From: Nymphaea colorata | Lineage: Eukaryota > Streptophyta > Magnoliopsida > Nymphaeales > Nymphaeaceae | Assembly: GCF_008831285.2 (NCBI RefSeq) | Contig: NC_045147.1 | Span: 6,788,334-6,852,333, forward strand | DNA length: 64,000 bases | Direction: 5' to 3' | Part shown: positions 19,492-30,300 of the stretch, one piece after another | Position numbering within the stretch: position 1 is the first letter of the stretch | How the letters are laid out: every line of letters starts with the position of its first letter | The notes under the pieces: model-generated | The model's input: only the letters and a program-made list of their open reading frames with translations | The model's database searches: none | What the model was told of the DNA's origin: nothing | Program-made: the position numbers and the translations under genes

Positions 19492-21868
19492 CTGAAAGGA
19501 AAAATCGTCAACTTCTTAATGTCACCAGGGCTCTTTTGTTTCAGCGAACCTTCCTAAACACTATTGGGGTGATGCAGTTCTTACTAGTGCCTATCTTATT
19601 AACCGCATGCCCAGTCGTGTTTTGAATGGTAGGACTCCCCACTCGTTACTTCCTGGCAGTCGTCCACCGTTCCTACTTCCTCCTCGTGTTTTTGGTTGTG
19701 TATGTTTTATCCCTGATCACAGTCCAAATGTCAAGAAACTTGATCCTAGGTCTATCAAAGGTGTCTTTGTTGGATACTCTCCTACGCAAAAAGGATACAA
19801 ATGTATTGATCCTATTACTGGTCGAGTTTATGTTACGAGGTGTTACCTTCTTGGAACATGCCTCTTACTTTGGTGAGAATCCTCTTCAGGGGGAGCAGTC
19901 TGTGGGCAGGGAAGAGTATTCTCAGAGACAGGAACTTCTGTTTACAGATTTTTTGGACTACACGAAAGCAGAATCGCTTACTACTGTTGATGTGCCTGAG
20001 AAGGAGGAAAGGTGTGACACGAGCATTGAGAAGGAAGGCCCTTGATTGTTTGGACAGTTCTACTCTAGACGAGGTACTCGGACAGAGATGATTTGTGATG
20101 GTAGATCTACTTCCAATCCCAATGCCACTCCTTCCCTGGATGAACCAAGTCCTACCGTGGAGACTGTGGAGACTCATGATGAGGTTGAAAAGAAGAATGA
20201 AGATCTTCCCATTGCCCTGAGAAAGGGTGTCAGGTCATGTACTCAACACCCCATTGGTAATTTTGTATCTTATTCCAGACTTGGAAAAGATTACAAGTGT
20301 TTTGTTTCTACTCTTTCTTTGGCTGTGATCCCCAGGACTGTTGCTGAAGCTCAAAGTGACTCCAAGTGGGCTGATGCAATGACAGAAGAAATAAATAGAT
20401 GCCCTGAGAAGAAATATGACATGGGAAGTGGTGAAGATTCCTGAAGCTGCGCACTTAGTCGGATCCAAATGGGTGTATACCATCAAGTACAAACCAGATG
20501 GGAGTGTTGAAAGATATAAAGCTCGACTTGTGGCCAAGGGATTTAGCCAGAAATATGAAATTGATTACTTGGAAACCTTTGCTCCTGTTGCGAAAATGAA
20601 GACAGTGAGAGTGGTTATATCCCTAGCTGTGATGAAGGAGTGGAAGATGTATCAACTAGATGTTAAGAATGCATTCCTCAATGGTGACCTCGAAGAAGAG
20701 GTATATATGCATATGCCTCCAGGATATGAAGAATCAGAAAAATGTTGTAAGCTGAAAAAGGCCTTATATGGCCTTAAGCAATCTCCCAGAGCGTGGTTCG
20801 AACGACTGAGAAGAGTGATGATACGTCATGGATACAAACAAGGAAATGGAGATCACACTCTATTTGTGAAGAAGAAGGAGAGCAGGGTTACTCTCCTGCT
20901 GGTCTACGTAGATGACATGATTGTCACAGGAGATGATGAGGAGGAGATTATCAAGCTAAAAGGGTTACTGGCTACAGAATTCGATCTCAAAGATCTTGGC
21001 AAGCTAAGGTATTTTCTTGGTATGGAGGTTGCTAGGTCTAGTACTGGTCTTGTACTAAACCAAAGAAAATACACATTAGATCTACTGGAAGAAACTGGTA
21101 AATTGGGATGTAGACCTACTCCTACCCCATTTGACACTGGGCACAAGTTGAGTCTTAGAGATGGAGAGCCTCTCTGTGAAGAAGACAATGGAAGATATCA
21201 ACGTCTCGTTGGGAAGTTGATTTATCTTACCATCACACGACCTGACATCACCTTTGCAGTGAATGTTTTGAGCCAATTCATGCATGCACCAACCGATGCA
21301 CATCTGAAGGCTGTGGACAGAGTACTATGCTACCTGAAGAAAAATCCTGGCAAAGGACTCCTGTATGTGAAACAAGAGACTGTGGAAATCGAGGGCTATT
21401 CTGATGCGGATTGGGCAGGTTGTAATGATACCTGACGATCTACTACAGGGCTTGGGAGGAAACCTTGTTGTATGGAGAAGCAAGAGACAGGATGTTTGCT
21501 CTAGATCTAGTGCAGAGGCATAATATAGGGCAGTTGCTATGGGAGTGTCAGAATTACTATGGTTGAAGATATTGCTGACTGACATTGGAATAGAGATTGA
21601 AGGACCTATGAAGATGTATTGTGATAACAAGTCTGCAATTAACTTAGCCAACAATCCTGTTCTTCACGACAGAACAAAGCATGTTGAAATTGATCGTCAC
21701 TTCATTCGGGAAAGAATTGATGCGAAAGAGTTGATCTTGCCTTACATGAAGTCTGAAGACCAAACTGCTGATGTTCTGACAAAAGCTCTTCCTTCAGCTT
21801 CATTTGAGAGGAATGTATCCAAGTTGGGCATGTTTGATATGTATGCCCAACTTGAGGGGGAGTGTTGA
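19492..21868 (+). pseudogene. Element C integrase end, reverse transcriptase and RNase H (interrupted)
   Basis: The protein continues in shifting frames. A base is lost near 19540; the VFGCVCFIPDHSPN to YSPTQKGYKCID block is at 19690-19815; a shift follows near 19838; there is a TGA at 20043 and another shift near 20400. The RT frame 20416-21435 is then long and clean (VGSKWVYTIKYKPDGS, MDVKNAF-like [31 protein letters not shown] with YVDD at about 20905-20916, YSDADWAG). It ends at TGA 21433-21435. RNase H resumes with a shift and a TAA at 21521-21523, then MYCDNKSAINLANN and VEIDRHFIRER to 21868. Confidence 0.92.
21850..21862 (+). promoter_or_regulatory. Polypurine tract of element C
   Basis: ACTTGAGGGGGAG immediately precedes the 3' LTR. 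Confidence 0.85.
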
Positions 21869-22108
21869 TAGATCGTGTGTTTCGGGTCCGGATCCGTATC
21901 CGACCCATCTTGTAGCCCGTGTTGGGCACTACTTAAGTCATGTAACCCTAATCCTTATGTGTTAATGATAATCTAAGGAGAGAGAAAGTCTGGCTGCTAG
22001 TGGGCACCGACTCCTCCTCATTCGTGGTTTTTTCTCCCTCGTGTTGAGGGTTTTCCACGTTACATCGTGATCACTGTTCCTCTTCCTCTCCTTGTTCGTG
22101 TTTCTACA
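21863..22108 (+). repeat. 3' LTR of element C
   Basis: 246 bp, no difference from 16961-17206 seen by eye; followed by the ACTTG duplication. Confidence 0.95.
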
Positions 22109-22113
22109 ACTTG

Positions 22114-22330
22114 GTTGTCCTCAAGAAATCACATGTCCCATGCTGAGCTAGCCTTAGGTGGTTCAGTCTTTTTCCTATTGACATAACTAATTCGCCCCCT
22201 ACCAGCAATTCCCATAGCAATGGCAGCGGACCGACTCAAATAATTATCCTTGGTGAGTCAAATAGTAGTGACTTGAATAAGAATATTTTCAATTTTGAAG
22301 ACCCAACATCTGCTCGGTCATTACTAACAG
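22114..22330 (-). pseudogene. Element B: N-terminal Gag
   Basis: The minus strand encodes LTKDNYLSRSAAIAMGIAGRGR and FLEDNQV (about 22310-22120), which joins the Gag body at 16955 across element C. In-frame stops are present. Confidence 0.83.
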
Positions 22331-23238
22331 CTGATGAATTTCCATCACAGTGCAATAACTTTAACAATCAGGAGCACAAGAACGAAAGATCCTCCAACAA
22401 AAAAAAAAGGCCACCAAGGCGCAAATCCAAGCATGGCAAAGCAGCGATGGCAGTTGCGGGCAGAAGCAATGACAGTAGCTGCAGAGAGGAGCAACGGCAG
22501 CTGCGCATGCGGCGGTGGCAGAAGCAGCGACAGTTCTGTTGTAGACAGAAGCGGCAACGGCAACTGCGCAGGCAGGTAGAACCCTCATGTGGGATGCAGT
22601 AGTAGATGATTGGGGCGACGCAGTTGACAATGGAAACTACAGAGGAAGTTTAGGCAGCAGGCGGTTGGCGACAGAGGAAGCAGAGACAGCAACGGCAACA
22701 GAGAAAACAGACTGCAGCGGCAATGACAGAGGAAGTTCACGCTAGGGAAGATAAAGCATCAGCAGGGAGGAGGCGACCACAGGGAGGACAACGATCTCAG
22801 CAACGGCGGAACTTCACGTCAAGGAAGTGACAAGACAACAGGAATGAGTGGCGTCGGTAGCGTGGGTGACTAAAAAACAGGCAGCGGCAGACGACAATGA
22901 CATGGGAAGTTCAGGCGACGACGACACAAGAGCTCATGCAATGACTGCACAAGGGGTGATCAAGAAGAAGAAGAATCCAGCCAGTAGGTTGCACTCCTCC
23001 AGTCGAACAGGGTTCCAGCAAGATCGCCAAAAACAAAGGAGTCTGTCTGAGCAATGGTCGATGCTCGCCGATCAGATTTTCGGCAGAGTTCCACTTTGAT
23101 GGCCGATGGTCGCTGGTGGCAGTGACTGGGTTCCTTGGATCAGGCGGAGCTCTACAGCAGGGCAGTGGAAGAAGCGATAGTGACGATTCTTGTTCAACAA
23201 TAGAAAAAAAAATTAAAACCTCGTCGGCTCTGATACCA
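22331..23238 (-). other. Element B: untranslated leader and primer site
   Basis: About 0.9 kb rich in GCAACGGCAG-type repeats lies between Gag and the 5' LTR; open frames here look compositional. The primer site is 23226-23238 (minus-strand TGGTATCAGAGCC). Element C has a shorter leader in the same place. Confidence 0.6.
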
Positions 23239-23466
23239 TGTAGAACGGTAACAAAGAAGACAATCGGAACATGGAAAGCCCTCAACTCGAGGAATAAAAA
23301 ACCACAGGGGAGAAGATCCAGTTCCCACTAGCTGCAGGTCTCTCTCTCTCTCTTAATTTTCATTAACGACATGAAATTAGGGTTACAAAGGTTCAAATAG
23401 AGCTCAACATGAATAGCGGGACGGATAGGGTTCAGACCCGGACCCAAACATACAAATGCGCCAACA
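23239..23466 (-). repeat. 5' LTR of element B
   Basis: 228 bp aligned with 1158-1385; by-eye identity about 86%. It abuts the CTTCT duplication at 23467-23471. Confidence 0.92.
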
Positions 23467-23471
23467 CTTCT

Positions 23472-24311
23472 AATTCTTTGTTTGAGTTGGAGAATTGATG
23501 AGTCTGTTGACATCCTTGGCTTGTCTTTTGCAAACAAGTCTTTACTCATCCAAGGACCATAAACTTCAGTAATACAGCATGATTCTTGGTGACTATATCT
23601 TCAATTTTTTTGTTCATTAAACATCTTTTTGGAAATTTTGATGTGTGTCAACAGGATCATGACATTTGTGCCATGTATGCTCATCTGCATATCCAAGGAA
23701 TCTGCACTTCACAACCTTGCCCTAAAATTTGTTCCTCAAGGATGCGTGAATGTGAAAATAATATACATAACCAAAAACATAGACTTTACAAGTAGGATTT
23801 TGTTCAAAAAATGTAAAGTGAGGAGACTTGTGTGCTAAAATGGGATTTTCTAATACAAGTTTTTCAATAAATCCATGGCTACAATGACCTAGACGATAGT
23901 GCGATCATTTAGCTTATTACATTGAGAATTTTGTTAACGTCAAAACGAGATCTAAAACTGTGAACTTCAAATGTAAAACTAAAGAAGTTGTGGTTCCGCC
24001 TTGAAGATGTATAGATTTCCTTGTCACTCCCCTTTAGCAAATGTCTCCTTTGTTCGAAGATCCTTGACATACACAAAAGGAAGAGTGAATTCGATAGAAG
24101 AATTCATATGATGAACAAGTTTGGAGTTAGAAATGATGCTCTTTTCATTTTTCAATGTTCGGAGCAAGTAAAACACATTAGGCAAAACTAGATGTGACCC
24201 ATATGTAAAATTTATGCACTGCCAGCATGACTAATGGGATACTACCAAATAGACTTAAATTCTCTTTAGGCATGCCTTTTGATAGAACTCAGTAACCTCT
24301 CTTTGATACCA
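23472..24311 (-). mobile_element. Copia element A, right arm: integrase and upstream remnants, primer site
   Basis: The minus strand contains an integrase C-terminal-like segment (GYADEHTWHKCHDPV, about 23640-23700, in broken frames) and scattered earlier-domain similarity up to about 24150. CTTTGATACCA (24301-24311; minus strand TGGTATCAAAG) is a primer site close to the initiator tRNA-Met type. Most of Gag appears to be missing. It joins the left arm at 1152 across element B. Confidence 0.65.
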
Positions 24312-24487
24312 TAAAAGAATTTGTATTATCAGACTTGATTTAATGACCATCACATTAATCTGCTGAAAACTTACGAAAAAGATAATGAATGCTGTCAAGG
24401 AAGGGACAGCAGCAGCCAAGCACACCCTCAGCTGTAATTCATTATATTCTTAAATGTAATACAAGCTGGACAAAATTACCCCTAACA
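24312..24487 (-). repeat. Probable 5' LTR of element A
   Basis: Bounded on the left by the primer site and on the right by CCCCTAACA, which reads TGTTAGGGG on the minus strand, a common Copia LTR start. The second LTR would be outside the window, so neither the length (176 bp) nor the ends can be confirmed. Confidence 0.45.
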
Positions 24488-24746
24488 TCAATAAATCATA
24501 AAATAATTTTGCACATCTTATATCATATGTGTCCTGTACTAGCTGTGTTTGTATCTGGCCTCATCTAGATCCAGATCCAAACATGGGTTCTATTACTTTT
24601 TCACACATAATGCCCAAGTTTAAAGAAGCTGAGCATCCTACAGGTTTGTTGCTTGGGCAGAAAAAGGCAATTATACAGCCTTTCTTAATAATAGAACACT
24701 TTCCTATTTAACTGTATTTATGATGACTTGTTTCATGGCTCATTAG

Positions 24747-25126
24747 GAAAATGGATGACGCAAGAAGAGGCATCCACCTTGAACAATGCTCCGAGATCAG
24801 ACTGTGCTGGTGCCACTTGTTCAAAAGCTAAGGATGGCTGTGAAAGAATTGCTTTTTCCGCTGTGAAGACCTTGGTCACTTACAGTGAAACAGAACATTC
24901 ACAGAGTCAGGGCAGTCCAGCACCTCGGCCAGTTCTCAAATCAGCGGCATGTGCTAGATCAATAAAAGGTGTCCCATCCTCTATTGCTGTTACAAAGAGG
25001 AAGAGGGATGAGAAACCAAAGGCTGTATCTGAAGAAGAAGCCGCTGCTCTTAAGGCAAGGGATGCCGCAAGAAAGAGAGTGGAAGAGAGAGAAAAGTCTC
25101 TTCTTGGGCTGTACAGATCATATTGA
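24747..25126 (+). CDS. ZOP1: ZOP1-like protein (zinc finger and OCRE domain), last coding exon
   Basis: The exon opens after an acceptor CATTAG (24741-24746) with the segment GKWMTQEEA, the end of the OCRE repeat, and closes with the basic, Ala/Glu-rich tail KRKRDEKPKAVSEEEAAALK to EREKSLLGLYRSY and a TGA at 25124. This order and tail match the C-terminus of Arabidopsis ZOP1, a nuclear protein with an N-terminal U1-type zinc finger that acts in pre-mRNA splicing and RNA-directed DNA methylation. The frame is fully open for 125 codons. The upstream exons (zinc finger, OCRE tyrosine repeats) are not found in the 250 bases before it; element A lies there. Either A and its nest fill an intron, or this is a truncated copy. 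Identification is by recalled family features. Confidence 0.6.
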
Positions 25127-25560
25127 TGCAACATAAAAGTCGCTCTTGACTTGATATATCATCAGTTTGTGTTTCATATGGTGGGCAGTATGTTGTGTTA
25201 CTGTTTAGTTTATAATGATTGGGATCAAGGCACCAGCATTCTATTTACCTTGTGATGGGGACCATATATGTGGCCTTCTGCCCCTTGTTGGGTCTACTCT
25301 GCTGGTATGCTAACAGGAGTTGAATGATCCGATGGCATTTACATGGCTAACTGGAAACACTGATTGGCCTGATCTGCACTCAATTTGATGTACATTGTCA
25401 AGTTCACATAAATCAGTTCCTATTACAAAACATTTATTTGTTGAACTGCCCAAAGTGCTTCTGTAATCTGACCGAAGCACACAAGTTTGTATTTGTATAC
25501 CTTTGTTCTGATGAGGAGTCAACTTCCCCATTTGCTGATGGTCGCATTAACAAGTTGGGA
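25127..25560 (+). other. Likely 3' untranslated and downstream region of the ZOP1-like exon
   Basis: No coding potential. AT-rich sequence with ordinary composition; no clear polyadenylation signal can be assigned with confidence. Confidence 0.35.
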
Positions 25561-27583
25561 ACACTTGCATTTTGTTCATAGCGTGCTTATTTGGACATGA
25601 CAATAGCGAGTCTCATCTGGGGCGGGTGCTATCCTTGTTCTCCTTCTCCCGTACGCAGGTCTGCTCAAGAAAGCTACGAGAAGTCGAGAACGCAGGGACG
25701 AATTTGATTCGAACCAAACCAGATGTTATCTTTACGATATCCAAATTACCGTTCACATATTTGAATTCAAATTCAGTTATGAATGAGAAGGAAGAAAGAT
25801 GAAGAAAAGGTTATACTATAGTTGAATTCGATTCTCGAATAAACTAATCCGAATCTGATTTGAATCTAATTTTTAAACCCATAACAAGATTTATCTAAAC
25901 TGCTAATTTTGAAATACCCGAATCCACATTCTAAATCTGAAATGTCGGGTTCCTAGCAAATTTAACAATGAAGACGAAATAACCTGATTGACTAAAACAA
26001 TACTTGGATAAATGAGAAACGGATGTGATTTAGTTGGCTTTCTTCACATTTAGCCGTTCAGTAGTGCAGTGAGAAATCTAAACTAAGGCGAGTCACGATG
26101 GAGGTGCCAATGTTTTGGCGTCATAAAAAAAATTGGCCTGGCCAAGTTTAATGCACTATAGAACAGGGTCTGACTCTTTCATGCACGAGAGAAACAAAAT
26201 TCTGATTAGATTCAACCCAAAAAGTGCAAATAAAACCTTCCCATATATATCTGATACAATAACCCCTTTTCATATTCATAGGCAAAAGCGGAGGTCCTAG
26301 AAGAAATTGTGTCAGAACTTGGTTAATTTGATATGAATCTACTCTGCAAGTTCATTCAAATGGGACCAGCGAAATCCAAATCCAGTTGAACTTCTGCATG
26401 CAATCGCAATTGAATTCTGTTGTTCTATTTGAGAACGCTTCAAACCGAATTACACGACAAACTGTGCGTCAGTGTTTCTGTTGCTAAACGCCCTGTAAGG
26501 GTTGAAGGTTGGAAGATGAAAGATTTGGAAGTAGAAAAGTCATACCCATATAGGTTTGAGTTGGATGTTAATGATATACCATATCTCACGTATGCATGCG
26601 ATAGACCAAAATTTAAACTTCTTTTATTTTTTTTCTTTATTAGAAATAAAATATATTTTTACTAAAGATTTAATTGATACATTAAATTAATTAAAATTGT
26701 GTACACTAATAAACAAAATTGGTAGCTTCATTCAATAAAACTTGGGCTGTTAAAACTTTGAAACTTTATAATATTTTTTCAAATATTTTCTTTACACAAT
26801 TCCTCTTCTAAATATTTATCTGAGAAAGCTAGCTTATTGATCAAGTACTTGAAACTTTTATGTGGATATAGTTTATTTAATAGTTGCTTAAATAAACAAA
26901 TTATTTGTGGTTTTTATGTTTTTCATATTACGGATGCTAGTTTAAAGTTACCCTTTATATTTCTAAAGAATACAATTTTGTTTGGATTCCTTGATTAAGG
27001 TGCCCTCTATTGTTTCTTATTAAACAATCAGTTTTTGAGAAAACTTTCTTAGTTTGTTTGGTCAAATAAAATAGTTTGCTTGATTATATAATTTTTTGGT
27101 TTAGTTAAATAAATTACCTATTAGTAAATAACTTTTTTATTTGTTATTTTTTTTTCTCAATTAGGCAATTTATATGTTTTGAAAAATTTAAGCCTCCAAT
27201 AGTTGTTGTGCTGATATTTTTTATTAATTAACTAAGCAAAGTACTTTGTTTTATATTTTATATTTTCTGTATCTTAACTATCCAAACATAGGATTTTGAG
27301 TCTAGTATGGAGCTATATTAAACTTGTTCCAACAATATATATTCGCTTATATTAGAATTTATATCTTTAGTTCTTGAATTTTTAAATTAATTTTGTTTGT
27401 AGAATATTGGTTTCTTTCATATTAGTATTTATTCCTGCAATATTATTTTATTATAAAGAAATTGCTAGTTTCTTAGCAATTCTTGATTAAGATGTTTTAA
27501 ATCATTTTCAATAATTCTTAGACTAATCTTTTTTCTTTTGTAGACTAAATTTTCAATAAGATCTTTTCAATCGTTTTCAAAAA
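25561..27583. other. Non-coding DNA, AT-rich toward the right
   Basis: No gene or family recognised. Positions about 25690-25930 carry many GAATCCGAAT/GAATTCGAAT-type short repeats. From about 26640 to 27580 the sequence is strongly AT-rich with T runs. Confidence 0.5.
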
Positions 27584-28281
27584 TTGGTGTCACCACACTC
27601 AAATTTTTAATATTATTTTTATTTTAATAACTCATATTTTATATTTTATATGAAAAAATATTTTTTTTATTTTAACCAGGTCGTGCCCAAGCTGGGGTTT
27701 TGGGTGTCAGGCCGGGCCAGCCCAAACTCGGGTTTCAAGCTGTGGGCCGGCCCAAGCCCGACTCTTATCGGGCTGGGCCGACCCGATGGCCGGCAACAGC
27801 ATGGTCAAACAGGACCAGGGCATTCGTGGATCATTAATGGCCATCATAGGAGAAGATGGGTCCATGACCAACATCAGTACAGCCAGTCCAGGCCGAGGCG
27901 GAAGGACCCACCCATGATCGACTTAGGTGCAATTCCTACCCACAGGCAGGACCCACCTATTCAAGTGGGAAAACCTGTTGAGACGATTTCCTTCGTATTA
28001 TTCCATTTGGGAGGCGAGCTAGCACCAGTAACTCGAATGGTCAGATTATGACAATGAACCTGCCTTACACTGTATAAAAGCGATTCAATACCTCATTTCA
28101 TCTATCTTTGATCGATTAAAGAGTCCAATCTTTACCCCATGCAATTCTCAATCAAACACTCACACTCTCTGACGAGCTTTCGGGAGCTTCTCACAACAAT
28201 CCGGCAAGCTTTCAGCCTGCACTTAGCAGCATTGACAAATTACAATGTGGAGTAAAAAAACTTTCAGTGTGGTGACACCAA
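27584..28281. mobile_element. Inverted-repeat element, Mutator-like or other DNA transposon (698 bp)
   Basis: Ends TTGGTGTCACCACACT (27584-27599) and AGTGTGGTGACACCAA (28266-28281) are perfect 16-base inverted repeats. The flanking 9 bases TTTCAAAAA and TTTCACAAA differ at one position, which would be the 9-bp duplication of Mutator-like elements. The interior changes from AT-rich to GC-rich (CGGGCCAGCCC, GGGCTGGGCCG repeats near 27700-27790) and contains TATAAAAG at 28073-28080. No transposase is seen. Confidence 0.5.
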
Positions 28282-28620
28282 TTTCACAAATTACAATGCA
28301 GAGTTAAAAAATTCGAGGCACCGAGCAGAGGGTCTGTGCCAGAATATCAAGGGGAGTTTGAATATTTGAGTAGTATGCACAAGAATGACCCAAACTAGCC
28401 TTGATAGGGAACTTTATTGATACGGAAATCCACACAGAGCGGTGGCTCAAAATCCGGTGTAGTTGAGGCACAGTTTTAAGCTAGCTTGGATTATTGAAGA
28501 AAAGAAAGGGAGCTGGGTGCACTCAAAAGGCCAACCAGGCCCATACCTAAGCTGGTTGTGGCCCAGCAGAAGGCTGGCCTATGCCAAGGTGTAACTATCT
28601 TCTTCAGTCACAGTGCCTAA
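28282..28620 (+). pseudogene. Ty3/Gypsy element, Gag fragment
   Basis: In broken frames the plus strand shows EYQGEFEYLSSM (about 28340-28376) and LRHSFKLAWIIEEKK (about 28466-28510), the pattern of plant Gypsy Gag before the zinc knuckle. The start is lost; the inverted-repeat element 27584-28281 abuts it. Confidence 0.55.
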
Positions 28621-28811
28621 CAGGGGCGGAGGGAGGGGGGGCCCGCCTAGGCCGTGGCCCCACCCCAACTAATTGAAACAAAAAAAAACTACATTACAAA
28701 AATTGAAAATTTTTGATTGCGTAATATATTTTTTAGATTCAGGTTTAGTTTGGCCCTACCCGGATAAATTCATTAGGCCATTTGGTCCGGCCTTGAAAAA
28801 AATCCTGCCTG
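28621..28811. mobile_element. hAT-type MITE (191 bp)
   Basis: Perfect 8-bp duplication GTGCCTAA (28613-28620 and 28812-28819). The left end CAGGGGCGGAGGGAGGGGGG is the classic hAT start. The right end TCCTGCCTG keeps only part of the inverted repeat. It lies in the Gypsy Gag remnant. Confidence 0.85.
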
Positions 28812-28819
28812 GTGCCTAA

Positions 28820-28950
28820 GACCCAACTGATTTCACACAAGAGTGAAAGGACATAATAAAAAAGGGTTTGTGTTTTAATTGTGGTGAAAAATGGGTAAAC
28901 GTCCATCAATATAAGCATCTTCATATTTTCCATGTAGCCAACGATGATAG
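28820..28950 (+). pseudogene. Ty3/Gypsy element, zinc-knuckle fragment
   Basis: The plus strand about 28862-28946 encodes KGLCFNCGEKWVNVHQYK followed by an acidic segment, a Gypsy CCHC knuckle in which the last cysteine position is tyrosine. The sequence is cut by element G at its GATAG target and resumes at 33238. Confidence 0.7.
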
Positions 28951-29294
28951 TGTTGTTAATGCTCCTTATCTTTATTATATTTTTAATATGAGTTATGGTG
29001 TGAATTAGTGGGGTGGTTACTTTTGCTTTATGGTCAATTAATTTAGAAGTTTTATAAAAAAAAACTTATGAAATTATGAATAGTTATTAAAATAAGGAGT
29101 TTCATGTTTAAATAGGTATAAATAAATTGTGTAACATAAGTATCCCTTGGTGACCTATAAATAGACTATGTATTTGTGATTGCACTATGAAAAGAAATGA
29201 AAGAAGCCTCTTATGTTTGAGTACATGTGTTTCTAGCATTGTGTACTAGTTCTCTCTTCTTTTTGGGAAGTTTTTTCAACTGAGTATTCCAACA
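28951..29294 (+). repeat. 5' LTR of element G
   Basis: Starts TGTTGTTAATGCTCC, ends ATTCCAACA; carries CTATAAATAGAC (29155-29166), a good TATA box. It matches 32903-33232 with several substitutions and short indels. Confidence 0.9.
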
Positions 29295-29408
29295 AAGCGG
29301 TATCAGAGAAGGTTCGAGGTGTGACTTGGAATTGCAAATATTACTACTGAAACAGAAGTGTTAGAAAGAGAAGGTGAGTTAAGCATATGAAGAGATATTG
29401 GTAAACAT

Positions 29409-30300
29409 GACATCTAGTATGACTTCCTTAAACTTGTCGCACACTTTGATTCCTGTTTTCAATGGTGAAAATTTTGAATTTTGGAGCATCAAGATGAAAA
29501 CGTATTTTTTTTTCTCAAGGTTTATGGGATTTGGTAGATAATGGTGTTGCTAGGGAGAATGAAAAATCACTTAAAAATCAGGTGACAAATCAGAAAATCG
29601 AAAAAAGGATGCAAAAGGACTATTGTTTTTACAACAAGCAGCTATAAACAACATTTTTCCAAGAATTGAAAATTCAATCACAGCCAACCAGACATGGAAT
29701 ATTTTAAAACAAAATTTTCATAGAGATAAGAAGGTAACAATTGTTAAATTACAGACCCTATGTAGAGAATTTAAAATATTTTTTTATGAAAAACGGTGAT
29801 TCTGTACAAGACTTCTTTTCCAAACTTATAATTATTATAAACCAAATGAGGTCTTTTGGAAAAAAATATATTTAATCAAAAGATTCTGGTAAAAGTGTTA
29901 AGAAATCTTCATCATAAGTTTGATAATGTAGTAACTGCAATTTAAGAATCTAAGGATTTGTCACCACACAACCTTAATGAGTTGACCAGTTACTTGTTAG
30001 CACATGAGAGTCGTATAAATATAGTTGAAGAAAAAATGGTTGAGCATGCTTTTCAGGATAGGGAAGAAAGCTCAAATAAGGAGAAATTGATCGAAGGGAT
30101 CAATGATAAAAAAGAGAGATTTAGAGGTTGATGCAGAGGAGGTTATAGAGGTAGCTTTCTTGGTAAAGGAAGAGGATGTGGAAGACATGGTGTAGAATTC
30201 TCTAAGGAATATAATACCTACATACCAAACTATAATATTGGAGCAAATTGCTTCGAAAGCAACAGGCAAATATTGCAGAGGATGATACTAACTTATTTCT
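29409..30300 (+). pseudogene. Element G: Gag (decayed)
   Basis: From ATG 29409 the plus strand reads MTSSMTSLNL, then PVFNGENFEFWSIKMKTY, a typical Copia Gag start. A shift at the T run near 29505 and later stops break it. Basic and glycine-rich remnants near 30090-30190 mark the Gag end. Confidence 0.75.

Larger units (their letters stand above)
16961..22108 (+). mobile_element. Copia LTR retrotransposon C, identical LTRs but broken coding region
   Basis: Two 246-bp LTRs (16961-17206 and 21863-22108) look identical and are flanked by ACTTG (16956-16960 and 22109-22113). The length is 5148 bp. It sits in the Gag of element B in the opposite direction. The primer site TGGTATCAGAGCC (17207-17219) and the polypurine tract (21850-21862) are intact. 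The coding region carries at least eight breaks (see coding entries). Confidence 0.95.
1158..23466 (-). mobile_element. Copia LTR retrotransposon B, full outline with nested insertions
   Basis: Two 228-bp LTRs (1158-1385 and 23239-23466) and a 5-bp target duplication CTTCT (1153-1157 and 23467-23471) delimit this element. Its own DNA is about 6.2 kb; the rest is inserted material: an inverted-repeat element (2630-3219), element E (3853-13973), a second inverted-repeat element (14617-15445) and element C (16961-22108). Domain order on the minus strand is gag, protease, integrase, reverse transcriptase, RNase H, as in Copia. All domains carry stops and frameshifts. Counting by eye, the LTRs differ at about 31 of 228 positions, mostly transitions, so it is old. 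Its LTR and proteins resemble element C, so the two belong to one lineage. Confidence 0.92.

Noticed and set aside
22273-23331. Gln/Arg-rich frames on the plus strand
   Set aside because: They lie antisense to the leader of element B and reflect CAG/GCAACGG repeats.
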